A DNA stretch of 64,000 bases, taken from NCBI RefSeq assembly GCF_900099835.1, contig NZ_FNKP01000002.1:806001-870000 (forward strand), in the 5' to 3' direction. Source of the DNA: Paraburkholderia fungorum (lineage in GTDB: Bacteria; Pseudomonadota; Gammaproteobacteria; Burkholderiales; Burkholderiaceae). Below the pieces are notes generated by a model that saw only the letters and a program-made list of their open reading frames with translations, did not search any database and was not told the DNA's origin. Below, piece by piece: positions 8,843 through 17,656 of this stretch (position 1 is the stretch's first letter; every line of letters begins with the position of its first letter). The translations under genes and the position numbers were made by a program.

Positions 8843-9706
8843 TCAGACGGGCAGCGGCGTAACCGGGAAGATCGCATTGATCTGCCCGGTACCCGAACTG
8901 CCGAAATACGGTGTGACGACTTCAACCTTGCCGTCGTAGCGGTCCCAACCCAGCGCGCCGAGCAACATGGCGGTGTCGTGCATGCCGCCTTCGCCCCAAC
9001 ATTTCTCGTTATAAAGCGGCAGCATGTCGCAGAAGCTTGTCCAGTCGCCGGCTTTCCATAACTCGACCACGCTGCGGTCCATCTGTTCGAGAAACGGATT
9101 CCATACCTTGTGCATGAATTGCTCGGCGGTGCCGTTGTTCGCGAAATGATGGCTCAGCGAGCCGCTTGCCAGAATCGCGACGGTGCCGTCGTAACGTTCC
9201 TCGATCGCCTTGCGAACCGCGAGGCCGAAGCGGGCGCTGGTGGCGAGGTCGTGCCACATGCACCAGCCCGATACCGACACCGCTTTAAAACGCCGGTCGC
9301 TGTTCATATAACGCATCGGCACCAGCGTGCCGTACTCGAGCCCGAGCGTGGTCTCGCTATGCGCGCGGCTTTTTACGCCCATTTCGTTGGCGACTTCCGC
9401 GATCAGATTGCCGAGTTCGACGTTGCCGGGGTACGAGTACGGCATGTTCCTGATGAAATGCGGCAACTCATTGCTCGTGTAGACGCCTTCGAAATCCGGT
9501 GCGCAATTGATGTGGTATTCGCTATTGACGAGCCAGTGCACGTCGAACACGACGATCGTATCCACGCCCAGTTCGCGGCAACGCCGGCCGATTTCATGAT
9601 GACCGTCGATGGCGGGCTGACGGCAACCTTTATGCGGGCCGTCGAGTTCCGATAGATACAGCGACGGTACGTGAGTGACTTTTGCTGCCAGCGCGAGCTT
9701 GCCCAT
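8843..9706 (-). CDS. hpaD: 3,4-dihydroxyphenylacetate 2,3-dioxygenase, class III (HpaD)
   Basis: Extradiol ring-cleavage enzyme opening homoprotocatechuate to 5-carboxymethyl-2-hydroxymuconate semialdehyde. The 287-aa protein is of the LigB-type class III family found in enterobacterial hpa/hpc operons, not the vicinal-chelate type. Visible features are the N-terminal KVTHVPSLYLSE His, FDVHWLVN with the second His, a GLEYGTLVP block and ASGSLSHHFANNG. The ATG at 9706 has SD CTGGAGACCGCG. It is followed by hpaF after 17 bp and preceded by hpaE with a 92-bp gap. Confidence 0.95.
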   Translation of the reverse strand: MGKLALAAKVTHVPSLYLSELDGPHKGCRQPAIDGHHEIGRRCRELGVDTIVVFDVHWLVNSEYHINCAPDFEGVYTSNELPHFIRNMPYSYPGNVELGNLIAEVANEMGVKSRAHSETTLGLEYGTLVPMRYMNSDRRFKAVSVSGWCMWHDLATSARFGLAVRKAIEERYDGTVAILASGSLSHHFANNGTAEQFMHKVWNPFLEQMDRSVVELWKAGDWTSFCDMLPLYNEKCWGEGGMHDTAMLLGALGWDRYDGKVEVVTPYFGSSGTGQINAIFPVTPLPV

Positions 9707-9798
9707 CGCGGTCTCCAGTTCGGTGTTGCTTTGGCCGGGCGCGTCGTATTTGCGCGCGGCATCTCATGCGCCGCTATGCTTTTGACGCGTTGACTACA

Positions 9799-11256
9799 TT
9801 AAACGCCCCAGCGCGGAATTTGATGCGATCCGAGCGACACGCACACGTTTTTTGGTTCGAGAAATACTTCGTAGCTCCACGTTCCGCCTTCGCGGCCCAC
9901 GCCGGATGCCTTCGTGCCGCCAAACGGCTGACGCAGATCGCGCACGTTCTGGCTGTTCACGAAGCACATGCCTGCTTCGACGGCCGCCGCAACACGATGC
10001 GCGCGGCCGGTGTTCTCGGTCCAGATATAACTCGACAAGCCGTACGAAATGTCATTGGCAAGCCGGATCGCTTCGGCTTCGTCGTCGAATGGAATCAGGC
10101 ACGCGACGGGTCCAAAAATTTCTTCCTGGGCGATGCGCATGCGATTGTCGACATCGACGAAGACGGTCGGCATCACGAAGTTGCCTTTGCGCATCGCGTC
10201 GGGCAGGTCGGGCGTATCGAGGCCGCCGCACGCGAGCGTCGCGCCTTCTTTCGGACCCAGTTCGATATAGCTGCGGACTTTCGCGAGATGCGCCTGACTG
10301 ATCATCGGCCCGACGATGGTGCTGTCCGCGAGCGGATCGCCTACGGTCAAACGCTTTGCACGTTCGATGAAACGCTCGGCAAAACGCGTGTAAATCGAGC
10401 GTTGAACCAGAATGCGCGAACCTGCCGTACAGCGTTCGCCGTTGTTCGAGAAGATCATGAATACGGCGGCGTCGAGCGCACGTTCGAAATCGGCGTCGTC
10501 GAAAATCACGAACGGCGATTTGCCGCCGAGTTCCATCGAAAACTTTTTCAGCCCCGCGGTTTGCACGATACGGTTGCCGGTCGCCGTCGATCCGGTGAAC
10601 GACACCGCGTGCACATCGGGATGCGCGACCAGCGGTTCGCCGGTCTCCTTGCCGAAGCCGTGCACGACGTTCAGCACGCCCGCAGGAATGCCGGCTTCGA
10701 GCGCGAGTTGCCCGAGCATCGACGCGGTGAGCGGCGACAGTTCGCTCATCTTCAGCACGGCCGTGTTGCCGAATGCCAGGCAGGGCGCGACCTTCCACGT
10801 AGCCGTCATGAACGGCACGTTCCATGGCGAAATCAGCGCGCACACGCCGACCGGATGAAACAGCGTGTAGTTCAGATGCGTATCGGTCGGATACGTATGG
10901 CCGTCGACGCGCGTGCACATCTCGGCGAAATAGCTGAAGTTGTCGGCGGCGCGCGGTACGAGTTGCTTGCGCGTTTGCGAGATTGTTTGGCCGGTGTCTT
11001 TTGTCTCGGTCTCCGAAATATCGGGCACGTTCTTCGCGATCAACTCGCCGAGTTTGCGCACCAGTTTCGCGCGCTCCGCAGCGGGCTTCGCGGCCCATGC
11101 GGGAAATGCGTTTTTCGCCGCGCGCACGGCTGAGTCGATCTCCTGCGCACCACCGCGCGCAACTTCGGCCAGCACTTCCTGCGTGGCGGGATTGACCGTC
11201 TCGAAGTAGTCTTTCGCGGCGCAGGTCTCGCCGTTGATCAGATGCTCGATTCGCAT
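9799..11256 (-). CDS. hpaE: 5-carboxymethyl-2-hydroxymuconate semialdehyde dehydrogenase (HpaE)
   Basis: NAD-dependent aldehyde dehydrogenase oxidising the ring-cleavage semialdehyde to 5-carboxymethyl-2-hydroxymuconate. The 485-aa length is normal. ALDH hallmarks are complete: SPWNVPFM, FTGSTATGN, the general-base Glu in SMELGGKSP, nucleophilic Cys in NNGERCTAGSR and EEIFGPV near the C-terminus. It lies 34 bp after hpaG2 and before hpaD. The specific substrate is assigned from its place in the operon. Confidence 0.95.
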   Translation of the reverse strand: MRIEHLINGETCAAKDYFETVNPATQEVLAEVARGGAQEIDSAVRAAKNAFPAWAAKPAAERAKLVRKLGELIAKNVPDISETETKDTGQTISQTRKQLVPRAADNFSYFAEMCTRVDGHTYPTDTHLNYTLFHPVGVCALISPWNVPFMTATWKVAPCLAFGNTAVLKMSELSPLTASMLGQLALEAGIPAGVLNVVHGFGKETGEPLVAHPDVHAVSFTGSTATGNRIVQTAGLKKFSMELGGKSPFVIFDDADFERALDAAVFMIFSNNGERCTAGSRILVQRSIYTRFAERFIERAKRLTVGDPLADSTIVGPMISQAHLAKVRSYIELGPKEGATLACGGLDTPDLPDAMRKGNFVMPTVFVDVDNRMRIAQEEIFGPVACLIPFDDEAEAIRLANDISYGLSSYIWTENTGRAHRVAAAVEAGMCFVNSQNVRDLRQPFGGTKASGVGREGGTWSYEVFLEPKNVCVSLGSHQIPRWGV

Positions 11257-11290
11257 TGCGATGTCCTTTTATAGCTCTATCGATGACGGA

Positions 11291-12049
11291 TTACGTACGG
11301 CCAAAGTCGGCGTCCGACGCAATCGTGTTCACGAGACGGCCAAGACCGTCGATTTCGCAGATCACTTCGTCGCCCGCATTCACATTGACGACGCCTTCAG
11401 GCGTGCCGGTCAGGATCACGTCGCCGGGCGCGAGTGTCATGAAGCCGCTCAGATATTCGACCAGCGAGGGGATATCCGTGACGAGGTCGCGCGTGTTGCC
11501 GTGCTGTTGCTGCGTGCCGTTCACAAAGGTGCGCAATTCCAGTTGATTGACGTCTTCGATATCGGCCGCGTCGACGAACCAGGGGCCGAGTACTGTGCCG
11601 CCGTCGCGATTCTTCACGCGAAGATTGGGGCGATAGTAGTTTTCCAGGTAGTCGCGGATCGCGTAGTCGTTCGCGATCATGTAGCCGGCCACGTGCTGCA
11701 TCGCGTTTTCGCGCTTTACGTTGCGTGCGGTCTGGCCGATCACGACGGCGAGTTCGCACTCGTAGTGCATGAACGTGACGTCTGCGGGGCGGCGTGTGAA
11801 ACCGCGATGACCGATTACTGTGCCCGGCCCTTTGAGAAAAACGAGAGGTTCTTCCTGCTTGCCGAACTGCAATTCCTTCGCATGTTCGGCGTAGTTCAGA
11901 CCGAGTGCGAAGATCGTGCCGACTTCGATGGGTGCGAGCCACACCACTTCATCTTCGCGACGCACGCGGCCATCGGCGAGGAGCACGCCCTGTGCGTGCG
12001 GATGGGCTTCGTGAATCGCGCCTGCATAGGCAACGCGGCCGCGCATCAT
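11291..12049 (-). CDS. hpaG2: HpaG2, C-terminal-type half of OPET decarboxylase/HHDD isomerase
   Basis: FAH-superfamily subunit. With HpaG1 it performs decarboxylation of 5-oxopent-3-ene-1,2,5-tricarboxylate and isomerisation of the product, done in E. coli by the single fused HpaG. The 252-aa protein shows ALGLNYAEHAKE, the metal site HYECELAVVIG, YDYAIRDYLENYY-like residues and ILTGTPEGV. The two halves are separate genes here. The start ATG at 12049 overlaps the hpaG1 stop in ATGA, so the two should be made in equal amounts. Confidence 0.93.
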   Translation of the reverse strand: MMRGRVAYAGAIHEAHPHAQGVLLADGRVRREDEVVWLAPIEVGTIFALGLNYAEHAKELQFGKQEEPLVFLKGPGTVIGHRGFTRRPADVTFMHYECELAVVIGQTARNVKRENAMQHVAGYMIANDYAIRDYLENYYRPNLRVKNRDGGTVLGPWFVDAADIEDVNQLELRTFVNGTQQQHGNTRDLVTDIPSLVEYLSGFMTLAPGDVILTGTPEGVVNVNAGDEVICEIDGLGRLVNTIASDADFGRT

Positions 12050-12819
12050 GACAGTTCTCCAGCGTATTCCTGTGCGGCGACAAACGAGACAGTGAGCGGT
12101 GGCAAGCCTTCAATCGACAACGTGGCCGTGTCGCCGATATGCGCGGGCGGCGAACCGTGCGGCACGCCTAATGTGAGCACATCGCCTGCGCTGAGGGTCA
12201 TGAAGTCGGTGACATCCGCGAGCAATTGCGCGACGTTGCGTACCGCCGACGCTGTGTTCGCCGAAAAAATCTCCACACCGTTGAGCGAGACCTTGATCGC
12301 CAGATGATCCGGCGTTGCAACGTGACGCGCTGCCACCACCGCAGGCCCGATTGCACAAAAACCGTCGCGCGCGCGAAACCTCACGGAGGGCCGATAGACG
12401 CTCGCATGCGGGACGCTGAGGTCGCCGACCAGCGTATAACCGGCGATATATTCAGCCGCGCGATTTGCGGCGATACGTGTTGCCGTGCGGCCAATCACGA
12501 TCCCCAGCGAAGCACCGACTTCCACGCCCAATTCGTTATCCGGCACGACGACGCGCGCGCGATGCCCTGCAAACGTGTTACGCGGCTTCAGATAAAGAAC
12601 GGGTGCTTTCGGGGGTGCTTTGTACGGCGCGGCGTGCATCGCGTCGCCCAATGCCTGCAGCGCGGCACGGTCGTTTAGCAGGGTGCCGTACACCGCGCCG
12701 CTAACAGGCGCGCGACAGGCGAGGCCGCTACGCAGCAGCGCCGCGAGAGTACTGGCATCTACGTCGCGGGGCAGCGCTTCGCCTTCGGGATGCAGCAGAT
12801 GATTGGCAAGTGCAAACAT
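12046..12819 (-). CDS. hpaG1: HpaG1, N-terminal-type half of OPET decarboxylase/HHDD isomerase
   Basis: The 257-aa FAH-fold protein is paralogous to HpaG2 and corresponds to the N-terminal half of fused HpaG. Recognisable blocks are VLYLKPRNTFAGH, ELGVEVGASLGIVIG, YTLVGDLSVPH and LGVPHGSPP. It is the promoter-proximal gene of the minus-strand hpa operon and faces hpaR across a 168-bp gap carrying a 14-bp palindrome. The 4-bp overlap with hpaG2 indicates coupling. No 4-hydroxyphenylacetate hydroxylase (hpaBC) or transporter is in this window, so only the homoprotocatechuate branch is seen here. Confidence 0.93.
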   Translation of the reverse strand: MFALANHLLHPEGEALPRDVDASTLAALLRSGLACRAPVSGAVYGTLLNDRAALQALGDAMHAAPYKAPPKAPVLYLKPRNTFAGHRARVVVPDNELGVEVGASLGIVIGRTATRIAANRAAEYIAGYTLVGDLSVPHASVYRPSVRFRARDGFCAIGPAVVAARHVATPDHLAIKVSLNGVEIFSANTASAVRNVAQLLADVTDFMTLSAGDVLTLGVPHGSPPAHIGDTATLSIEGLPPLTVSFVAAQEYAGELS

Positions 12820-12878
12820 CGATGAGCCGCCTTTCTGTAAAGGATCGCGAAAAAAGCCGGAAAAAATCCTGCGAAAAC

Positions 12879-12892
12879 ACTAACATGTTAGT
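12879..12892. promoter_or_regulatory. Candidate HpaR operator, perfect 14-bp palindrome
   Basis: ACTAACATGTTAGT is a perfect palindrome in the hpaG1-hpaR intergenic region, about 60 bp upstream of hpaG1 and 87 bp upstream of hpaR. Dyads of this size are typical for MarR-family dimers, and the position allows control of both promoters. Assignment to HpaR is inferred from location. Confidence 0.6.
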
Positions 12893-12987
12893 AGTATTGC
12901 GCTTGATATGATTCACGGTCAATAGGCCGTCGGCTGATCGCGGGTTTTCCCTTAAATTTCGACGGTAGTTTTTATTCTTCTGCCACT

Positions 12988-13437
12988 ATGTCCGCTGCGT
13001 CCACACGAGTTTTGCATCGCAATCTGCCCATGCTGCTGTTGCGAGCCAGAGAAAAAATGATGGAGCGGTTTCGTCCGCTGATTACCGCGCATGGACTCAC
13101 CGAACAGCAATGGCGCGTGATTCGCGCGCTCAACGAACATGGGCCGATGGAGCCGCGTCACATCTCCGATATCTGTACGATTTCGAGCCCAAGCATGGCC
13201 GGCGTGCTCGCGCGCATGGAGAGCATGGAACTGGTGACGAAGGAGCGTTTCGCGGAAGATCAGCGCCGTGTGCTGGTGTCGCTGACAGACACCAGCGTGG
13301 AACTGGTGCGCGTGATTTCGAAAGACCTCGAAGCGCACTATCGGGAGTTGGAGCGCAAGGTCGGACCGGAGATCGTCGAGCGCGTCTATCGCGCGGTGGA
13401 CGATCTGCTGGCCGGTCTTGGCGAAGAGGACGAGTGA
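12988..13437 (+). CDS. hpaR: Homoprotocatechuate operon regulator HpaR (MarR family)
   Basis: MarR-family repressor of 149 aa. The winged helix spans about residues 35-110 (LTEQQWRVIRALNEHG, HISDICTISSPSMAGVLARME as recognition helix, RRVLVSLTD as wing). The N-terminal NLPMLLLRAREKMMERFRP helix is characteristic of HpaR/HpcR. It is divergent from hpaG1, the standard arrangement, and in known systems it represses hpaG-I until homoprotocatechuate-type ligands bind. It converges with the D-threonine-aldolase-like gene 25 bp downstream. Confidence 0.93.
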   Translation: MSAASTRVLHRNLPMLLLRAREKMMERFRPLITAHGLTEQQWRVIRALNEHGPMEPRHISDICTISSPSMAGVLARMESMELVTKERFAEDQRRVLVSLTDTSVELVRVISKDLEAHYRELERKVGPEIVERVYRAVDDLLAGLGEEDE

Positions 13438-13462
13438 GTCCAGGCTAAAGCGGCGTTGCGGC

Positions 13463-14608
13463 TTACCAGCCGTGAAAACGTTGCCATTCGACGCTGCTTC
13501 CATCGGGCGAAACCGCGTGATATTCGGGAAACTGGGCGCCCGTCGCGCACGCATGATTCGGCAGAATGCGCAGCTTCATACCGATTGGAAAGCGCTGGGT
13601 AATGTCGGGAGTTTCGTCCGCTTGCGAACCGTCCCCCGTTGACGAAAGAATGCCGTGCTCCTGGTTCGCGCCGCTCACCACGTAGCCGGGAAGCAGCGTG
13701 CCGTTCAGCAGACACGGCTGCCCGTAGCCGAAATCGTGCGCCTGCTTCGACGTGCCGCGATCGCGGCTCATCGCCATCCAGCCCGCGTCGAGAATCGCCC
13801 AGCCTTTTTCCGCCTGATGCCCGATCACGGTGGCGAGCACGCTGAGCGCGATATCGTCGAGTGCACACACACCCACGTTGTGCATGACCAGATCGAACAG
13901 CACATACACGCCGGCGCGGACTTCGGTCACGCCGTCGAGTTGCGCGGCGGCGAGCGCGGTCGGCGTCGAACCGACACTGACGACGGGGCACGGAATACCC
14001 GCATCGCGCAACCGTTGCGCTGCGCGTACGCAGCCCGCGCGTTCCTGTTCGGCGAGCGCGGCGAGCGCCTCCGGCGTGTTCAATTCGTAGCTCGACCCGG
14101 CGTGGGTCATCACGCCGCCCAGCTTGACGCCGTTCTCGTGCAGAATCCGCCCGACTTCGAGCAACGTGTCCTGTTCCGGCGTGATGCCCGAGCGATGACC
14201 GTCCGTGTCCACTTCGATCCATACCTCGAAGGTTTCGCCGTGCTGGTCGCCGAATGCCGCGATCGCCGCTGCGGCGGTCGGGTTGTCCACTACCAGTTTC
14301 AGGTCGCAGCCCTGGCGGCGCAGCGCGAACGCTCTCGGCAACCTCGCGGGCACCATGCTGACCGCGTACAGAATGTCGCGGATGCCTGCTGCGAAAAACG
14401 CCTCCGCTTCCTTCAGCGTCGACACCGTAATGCCGCGTGCGCCAGCCGCGATCTGTGCGCGCACCACGTCGATACATTTGGTGGTTTTCACATGCGGACG
14501 AAACGCGACGCCCAGCGTGTTCATCTGCGCCTGCATTCGTGCGATGTTCTTCTGCATCCGCGCGACGTCGATCAACGCGGCGGGAGTTTCGATCTGTTCG
14601 AGTTTCAT
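13463..14608 (-). CDS. DSD1/D-threonine aldolase-family PLP enzyme
   Basis: Fold-type III PLP enzyme (alanine-racemase-like barrel) of the D-threonine aldolase/D-serine dehydratase group, 381 aa. The PLP Lys is in RPHVKTTKC near residue 43. The C-terminal PNHACATGAQFPEY carries the His-x-Cys metal site seen in this group. Activity would be cleavage of a D-3-hydroxy amino acid (for example D-threonine to glycine and acetaldehyde) or its dehydration; the exact substrate cannot be told. The start is ATG at 14608 with a GGTGA ribosome site; the frame extends upstream but overlaps the HAD gene. It lies 31 bp after the HAD gene, probably in one transcript. Confidence 0.82.
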   Translation of the reverse strand: MKLEQIETPAALIDVARMQKNIARMQAQMNTLGVAFRPHVKTTKCIDVVRAQIAAGARGITVSTLKEAEAFFAAGIRDILYAVSMVPARLPRAFALRRQGCDLKLVVDNPTAAAAIAAFGDQHGETFEVWIEVDTDGHRSGITPEQDTLLEVGRILHENGVKLGGVMTHAGSSYELNTPEALAALAEQERAGCVRAAQRLRDAGIPCPVVSVGSTPTALAAAQLDGVTEVRAGVYVLFDLVMHNVGVCALDDIALSVLATVIGHQAEKGWAILDAGWMAMSRDRGTSKQAHDFGYGQPCLLNGTLLPGYVVSGANQEHGILSSTGDGSQADETPDITQRFPIGMKLRILPNHACATGAQFPEYHAVSPDGSSVEWQRFHGW

Positions 14609-14639
14609 GCTTTCACCGGGAAATAAGGTGGTTTTGGAC

Positions 14640-15284
14640 TCACAGGCCGCCGAAGCGGCTGAGCCACGGGAGCAGCTGGTCGAGCGTAGGCGCCTCGATC
14701 TCCGGGGCTTGCGCGCCCGCGACGAGCGGCAAGCCGACGTGGTTGTGCCAGTATGTGCGCAAGCCGACCGCAGCGGTACCGAACATGTCATAACTGGAAC
14801 CGGCGACGAAAGCGGCTTCGTGCGCTTCTACACCGAGTTTGTCGAGTGCGAGACGGTACGGTTGCGGGTCCGGTTTATAGACGCCCGCTTCTTCGGCCGT
14901 CACGATCGCATCCCAACTGACAGGGAAAATGTTCGCCGCCTGCGAACCTAACCGCGTCGAGCAGTTGGTGACGACCGCGAGTTTGCAGTGTGGCGCGAGC
15001 GCCTGTAATGCATCGGTAGCACCTTGCCATGGCGTGAGTTTCCGCCAGTCAGCTTCGAGCGCGAGTGCCGCAGATTCGGGCAGTCCTACTTCCGTGGCCG
15101 CGTCGCGAACCAGTTGTTCATATGGAATGTAGCGACCGCAGCCATATGTCAGACGCAAATAGGCGGCTCGCCATGCGCGGCCCGATTCTTCGGACCCTGC
15201 TGCGTGATTCCACGAAGTCCAGGAATCGAGCAGGGCGGTCAGAAGGTCGAACAGAACGGCTTTGGGGTACAAGGTGGAAGTCAT
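14640..15284 (-). CDS. HAD-family hydrolase, 2-haloacid-dehalogenase-like
   Basis: Haloacid-dehalogenase-superfamily protein of about 214 aa. Motif I reads AVLFDLLTALLDSW: the nucleophilic Asp is present but the second position +2 is Leu, not Asp, as in dehalogenase-type rather than phosphatase-type members. Motif II is VVTNCST, the motif III Lys is in YKPDPQPY, and VAGSSYDMFGTAAVGLRT follows. The substrate is unknown; coupling to the PLP enzyme suggests a small organic acid or amino acid derivative. Start ATG at 15284 is chosen because homologues begin just before LFD; an in-frame ATG at 15326 would add 14 residues. Confidence 0.78.
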   Translation of the reverse strand: MTSTLYPKAVLFDLLTALLDSWTSWNHAAGSEESGRAWRAAYLRLTYGCGRYIPYEQLVRDAATEVGLPESAALALEADWRKLTPWQGATDALQALAPHCKLAVVTNCSTRLGSQAANIFPVSWDAIVTAEEAGVYKPDPQPYRLALDKLGVEAHEAAFVAGSSYDMFGTAAVGLRTYWHNHVGLPLVAGAQAPEIEAPTLDQLLPWLSRFGGL

Positions 15285-15414
15285 GACGGCTATTTCACTT
15301 TGACCGGCTGTGAACAGTGAACCCATTATAAAGTTCGATCCGCGGAATGAAGTTCACAGTGGCTAACTCATAGATTCAGTCAAACTGAATGACGGTGTTG
15401 GCGTATTGCTGGCT

Positions 15415-16320
15415 TTATCGTCTCCACGGAGGAACCGGCTTGAAGCGGCTCTGCAGAAACTGCATGAAATGACGGGTCCGCGCGGGCAAGCCCGCTCTCT
15501 GGTGCGTAAGCGCCATCACGTTGGCGTCGGGCGCTTTCCATCCAGGCAGCAAACGTACGAGCTTACCCCGGGCGATGTCGTCGGCGACGTCCCATTCGGA
15601 ACGCAGAATCACGCCGCGCCCTTCGCAGGCCCATTGACGGATCACGTCGCCGTCGTTGCAACTCAGGTGAGCGGAAACGCGTACGCTGCGGCGGGTGCGC
15701 CCCTTGCTGAACTGCCATAGCGTCACATCTTCGTTGTTCTCGCGCAGCACGATGCACGGCAGCCTGCCCAATTCATCCGGCGATTCCGGCATGCCCAGGC
15801 GTTTGACCAGACCGGGCGCTGCGCAGACGAAGCGCGCATTTGGTGCGATTGCGTAGCCGACACGATTCGACAGCGGCAACTCGCCGATATGCACGACGAT
15901 ATCGAAGCGGTCCATCGTGTCGGTCAATGGCTGATCGGACAGCGTGAGCGAAATGTCGATATCCGGGTTCTGCTGCTGGAACTCGCCGATCGCGGGCGCG
16001 AGATGGCGTCGCCCGAACCCTAGCGGTGCGTTGATTTTCAGCGTGCCGACCAGGCCGTTGCGGCGCATCTGCAAGTCGTCGAACAGCGAGTCGAACTGCT
16101 CGATGAGTTCGGCGCCGCGTTCGCACAGCAGCACGCCTTCCTCGGTAAATTGCAGGCGGCGAGCGGTGCGGTTCACCAGTTGCGCGCCGAGTTTCTTTTC
16201 GAGTTGCTGCAGGCGTTGTGTGATCGCAGAGGGCGAGAGTCCCAGCTTGCGTGCTGCGGCGATCAGGCTGCCACTTTCGCGGATGGTCAACAGAAAGCGG
16301 ATATCGGCCGAATCGTTCAT
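15415..16320 (-). CDS. LysR-family transcriptional regulator
   Basis: A 301-aa LTTR. The N-terminal winged helix (IRESGSLIAAARKLGLSPSA, LEKKLGAQLVNR, ~residues 5-65) is followed by a substrate-binding domain (~90-295) with the typical GTLKINAPLGFGRRHLAP start and the VRLLPGW ending. It belongs to the large GcvA/DmlR-like subgroup. It lies 130 bp upstream of the HAD/PLP pair on the same strand and faces the sulfotransferase-like gene, so its target could be either. Confidence 0.88.
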   Translation of the reverse strand: MNDSADIRFLLTIRESGSLIAAARKLGLSPSAITQRLQQLEKKLGAQLVNRTARRLQFTEEGVLLCERGAELIEQFDSLFDDLQMRRNGLVGTLKINAPLGFGRRHLAPAIGEFQQQNPDIDISLTLSDQPLTDTMDRFDIVVHIGELPLSNRVGYAIAPNARFVCAAPGLVKRLGMPESPDELGRLPCIVLRENNEDVTLWQFSKGRTRRSVRVSAHLSCNDGDVIRQWACEGRGVILRSEWDVADDIARGKLVRLLPGWKAPDANVMALTHQRAGLPARTRHFMQFLQSRFKPVPPWRR

Positions 16321-16546
16321 GTCAGCAATTTTCGAGTGCGGAATCTGGCAGCATAATGGCTTTGCGCGAGCTGTTCCATGCTTACCGTGTGCGCATTCGC
16401 GATTGCGCGCGGGTATCGCAAGGTAAAGTATTGTTTCCGTAACGCAGCCGACAGCCTGGTTCGCTAAAGTACGCGCTTCTCGAGCGTCGCTTGGCGGCTA
16501 ATGCTTTCCATCGACTCGTTGTCATTTCCATTTGAAGAGAAGTCCC

Positions 16547-17641
16547 ATGTCGTTGCCCAACTCCGCTAACGATCCGGCAAACTCCGCCGATCATGCCACG
16601 CAAAAAAGTGCCGTGAAACAGGCAGTATTTCTGCATACAGGTTGGCGCAGTGCCGGAACGTGGGTATGGTCGCGTCTGCGTGAGCTGGAGGGGGCGACCG
16701 GTTTCTATGAGCCGCTCAGCAATGTTCTCGCCGACTTGAGCCCGGCCGACGTCGCCGCGTCGCGTCCCACGCTTACGTCAGGACACCCGCCGCTCGACGC
16801 GCCGTATTTCGACGAATATCGCCCGTTTCTTCAGGATGGCGCGCGTGGTGTGACTGGCTATCGCAAGCGCTTCAGCATTGATCGCTTCTCGCGTGAACCG
16901 GATGCGGATTTCCCGGTGTTGCAGGCGTATCTGCGTAACTTGTGCGCGCGCACGGTCGAGCAGAGCAGCGTGCCGGTCTTCAAGTTTTGCCGTTCGTCAG
17001 GGCGGTTGCCCTGGCTCAAAGGCGCGTTTCCCGATGCGATGCATGTTGGCGTGTTGAGAAATCCGGCGTCGCAGTTTGCGTCGGGCTGGCTGCTCAGTCA
17101 GCAGTGGGGCAATCCGTTTTTTGTCGCCGCGCCGTTTCGCGTGCTCGGGTTGAATCTGTCGGACCCGCTTGTGCGGCAGGTTGTCGAGGCGTGTAGCGTG
17201 AGCTTGCCGCCGTCGTCGTCGATGACGGACGACGCCTACGCGATGGCGTGCGAGCAATACGCGCGCACCGCGGAAGGCAATAACGCCTATCGCGCGTTTG
17301 TCGCGTTGTGGACGCTGTGCGCGCTGCGGATGGCGGAGGGCGTCGATCTGCTGGTCGATATCGACAGGTTGGGGCAGTCGCGCGACTACGCGGCCGGTTT
17401 GCGCGCCGGATTTCACGCGCAGAGCGGTTTGTCGCCGGACTTCGGCAACGCGCGCGACCTGGTTGAAGAGACGCGCCGCAGCGCGTCGCGTATTGCCGGA
17501 ATCGATGGACGCTCGATGCGCGCCGTGCATTCCGCCGCGCTTAAATTCCTGAAGAGCCAGGGCGGTCTCGATGCCGCGCTGGTCGACGTGATTCGCGAGA
17601 AGATGGTGCTGGCCAACGAACTGACCGACCAATGGCGCTAA
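16547..17641 (+). CDS. Sulfotransferase-like P-loop protein
   Basis: A 364-aa protein with weak but recognisable PAPS-dependent sulfotransferase signatures. A 5'-phosphosulfate-binding-like loop LHTGWRSAGTWVWSRL is at residues ~29-44. A 3'-phosphate-binding-like element HVGVLRNPASQFASGW is at ~166-181 (Arg171, Ser176, Ser179). The acceptor is unknown. The ATG at 16547 follows GAAGAGAAG; a TTG 15 bases earlier is less likely. It is alone on its strand, divergent from the LysR gene and convergent with aroQ. The family call is moderate because overall similarity to known sulfotransferases could not be tested. Confidence 0.6.
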   Translation: MSLPNSANDPANSADHATQKSAVKQAVFLHTGWRSAGTWVWSRLRELEGATGFYEPLSNVLADLSPADVAASRPTLTSGHPPLDAPYFDEYRPFLQDGARGVTGYRKRFSIDRFSREPDADFPVLQAYLRNLCARTVEQSSVPVFKFCRSSGRLPWLKGAFPDAMHVGVLRNPASQFASGWLLSQQWGNPFFVAAPFRVLGLNLSDPLVRQVVEACSVSLPPSSSMTDDAYAMACEQYARTAEGNNAYRAFVALWTLCALRMAEGVDLLVDIDRLGQSRDYAAGLRAGFHAQSGLSPDFGNARDLVEETRRSASRIAGIDGRSMRAVHSAALKFLKSQGGLDAALVDVIREKMVLANELTDQWR

Positions 17642-17656
17642 CTATCCGGCGATTGC

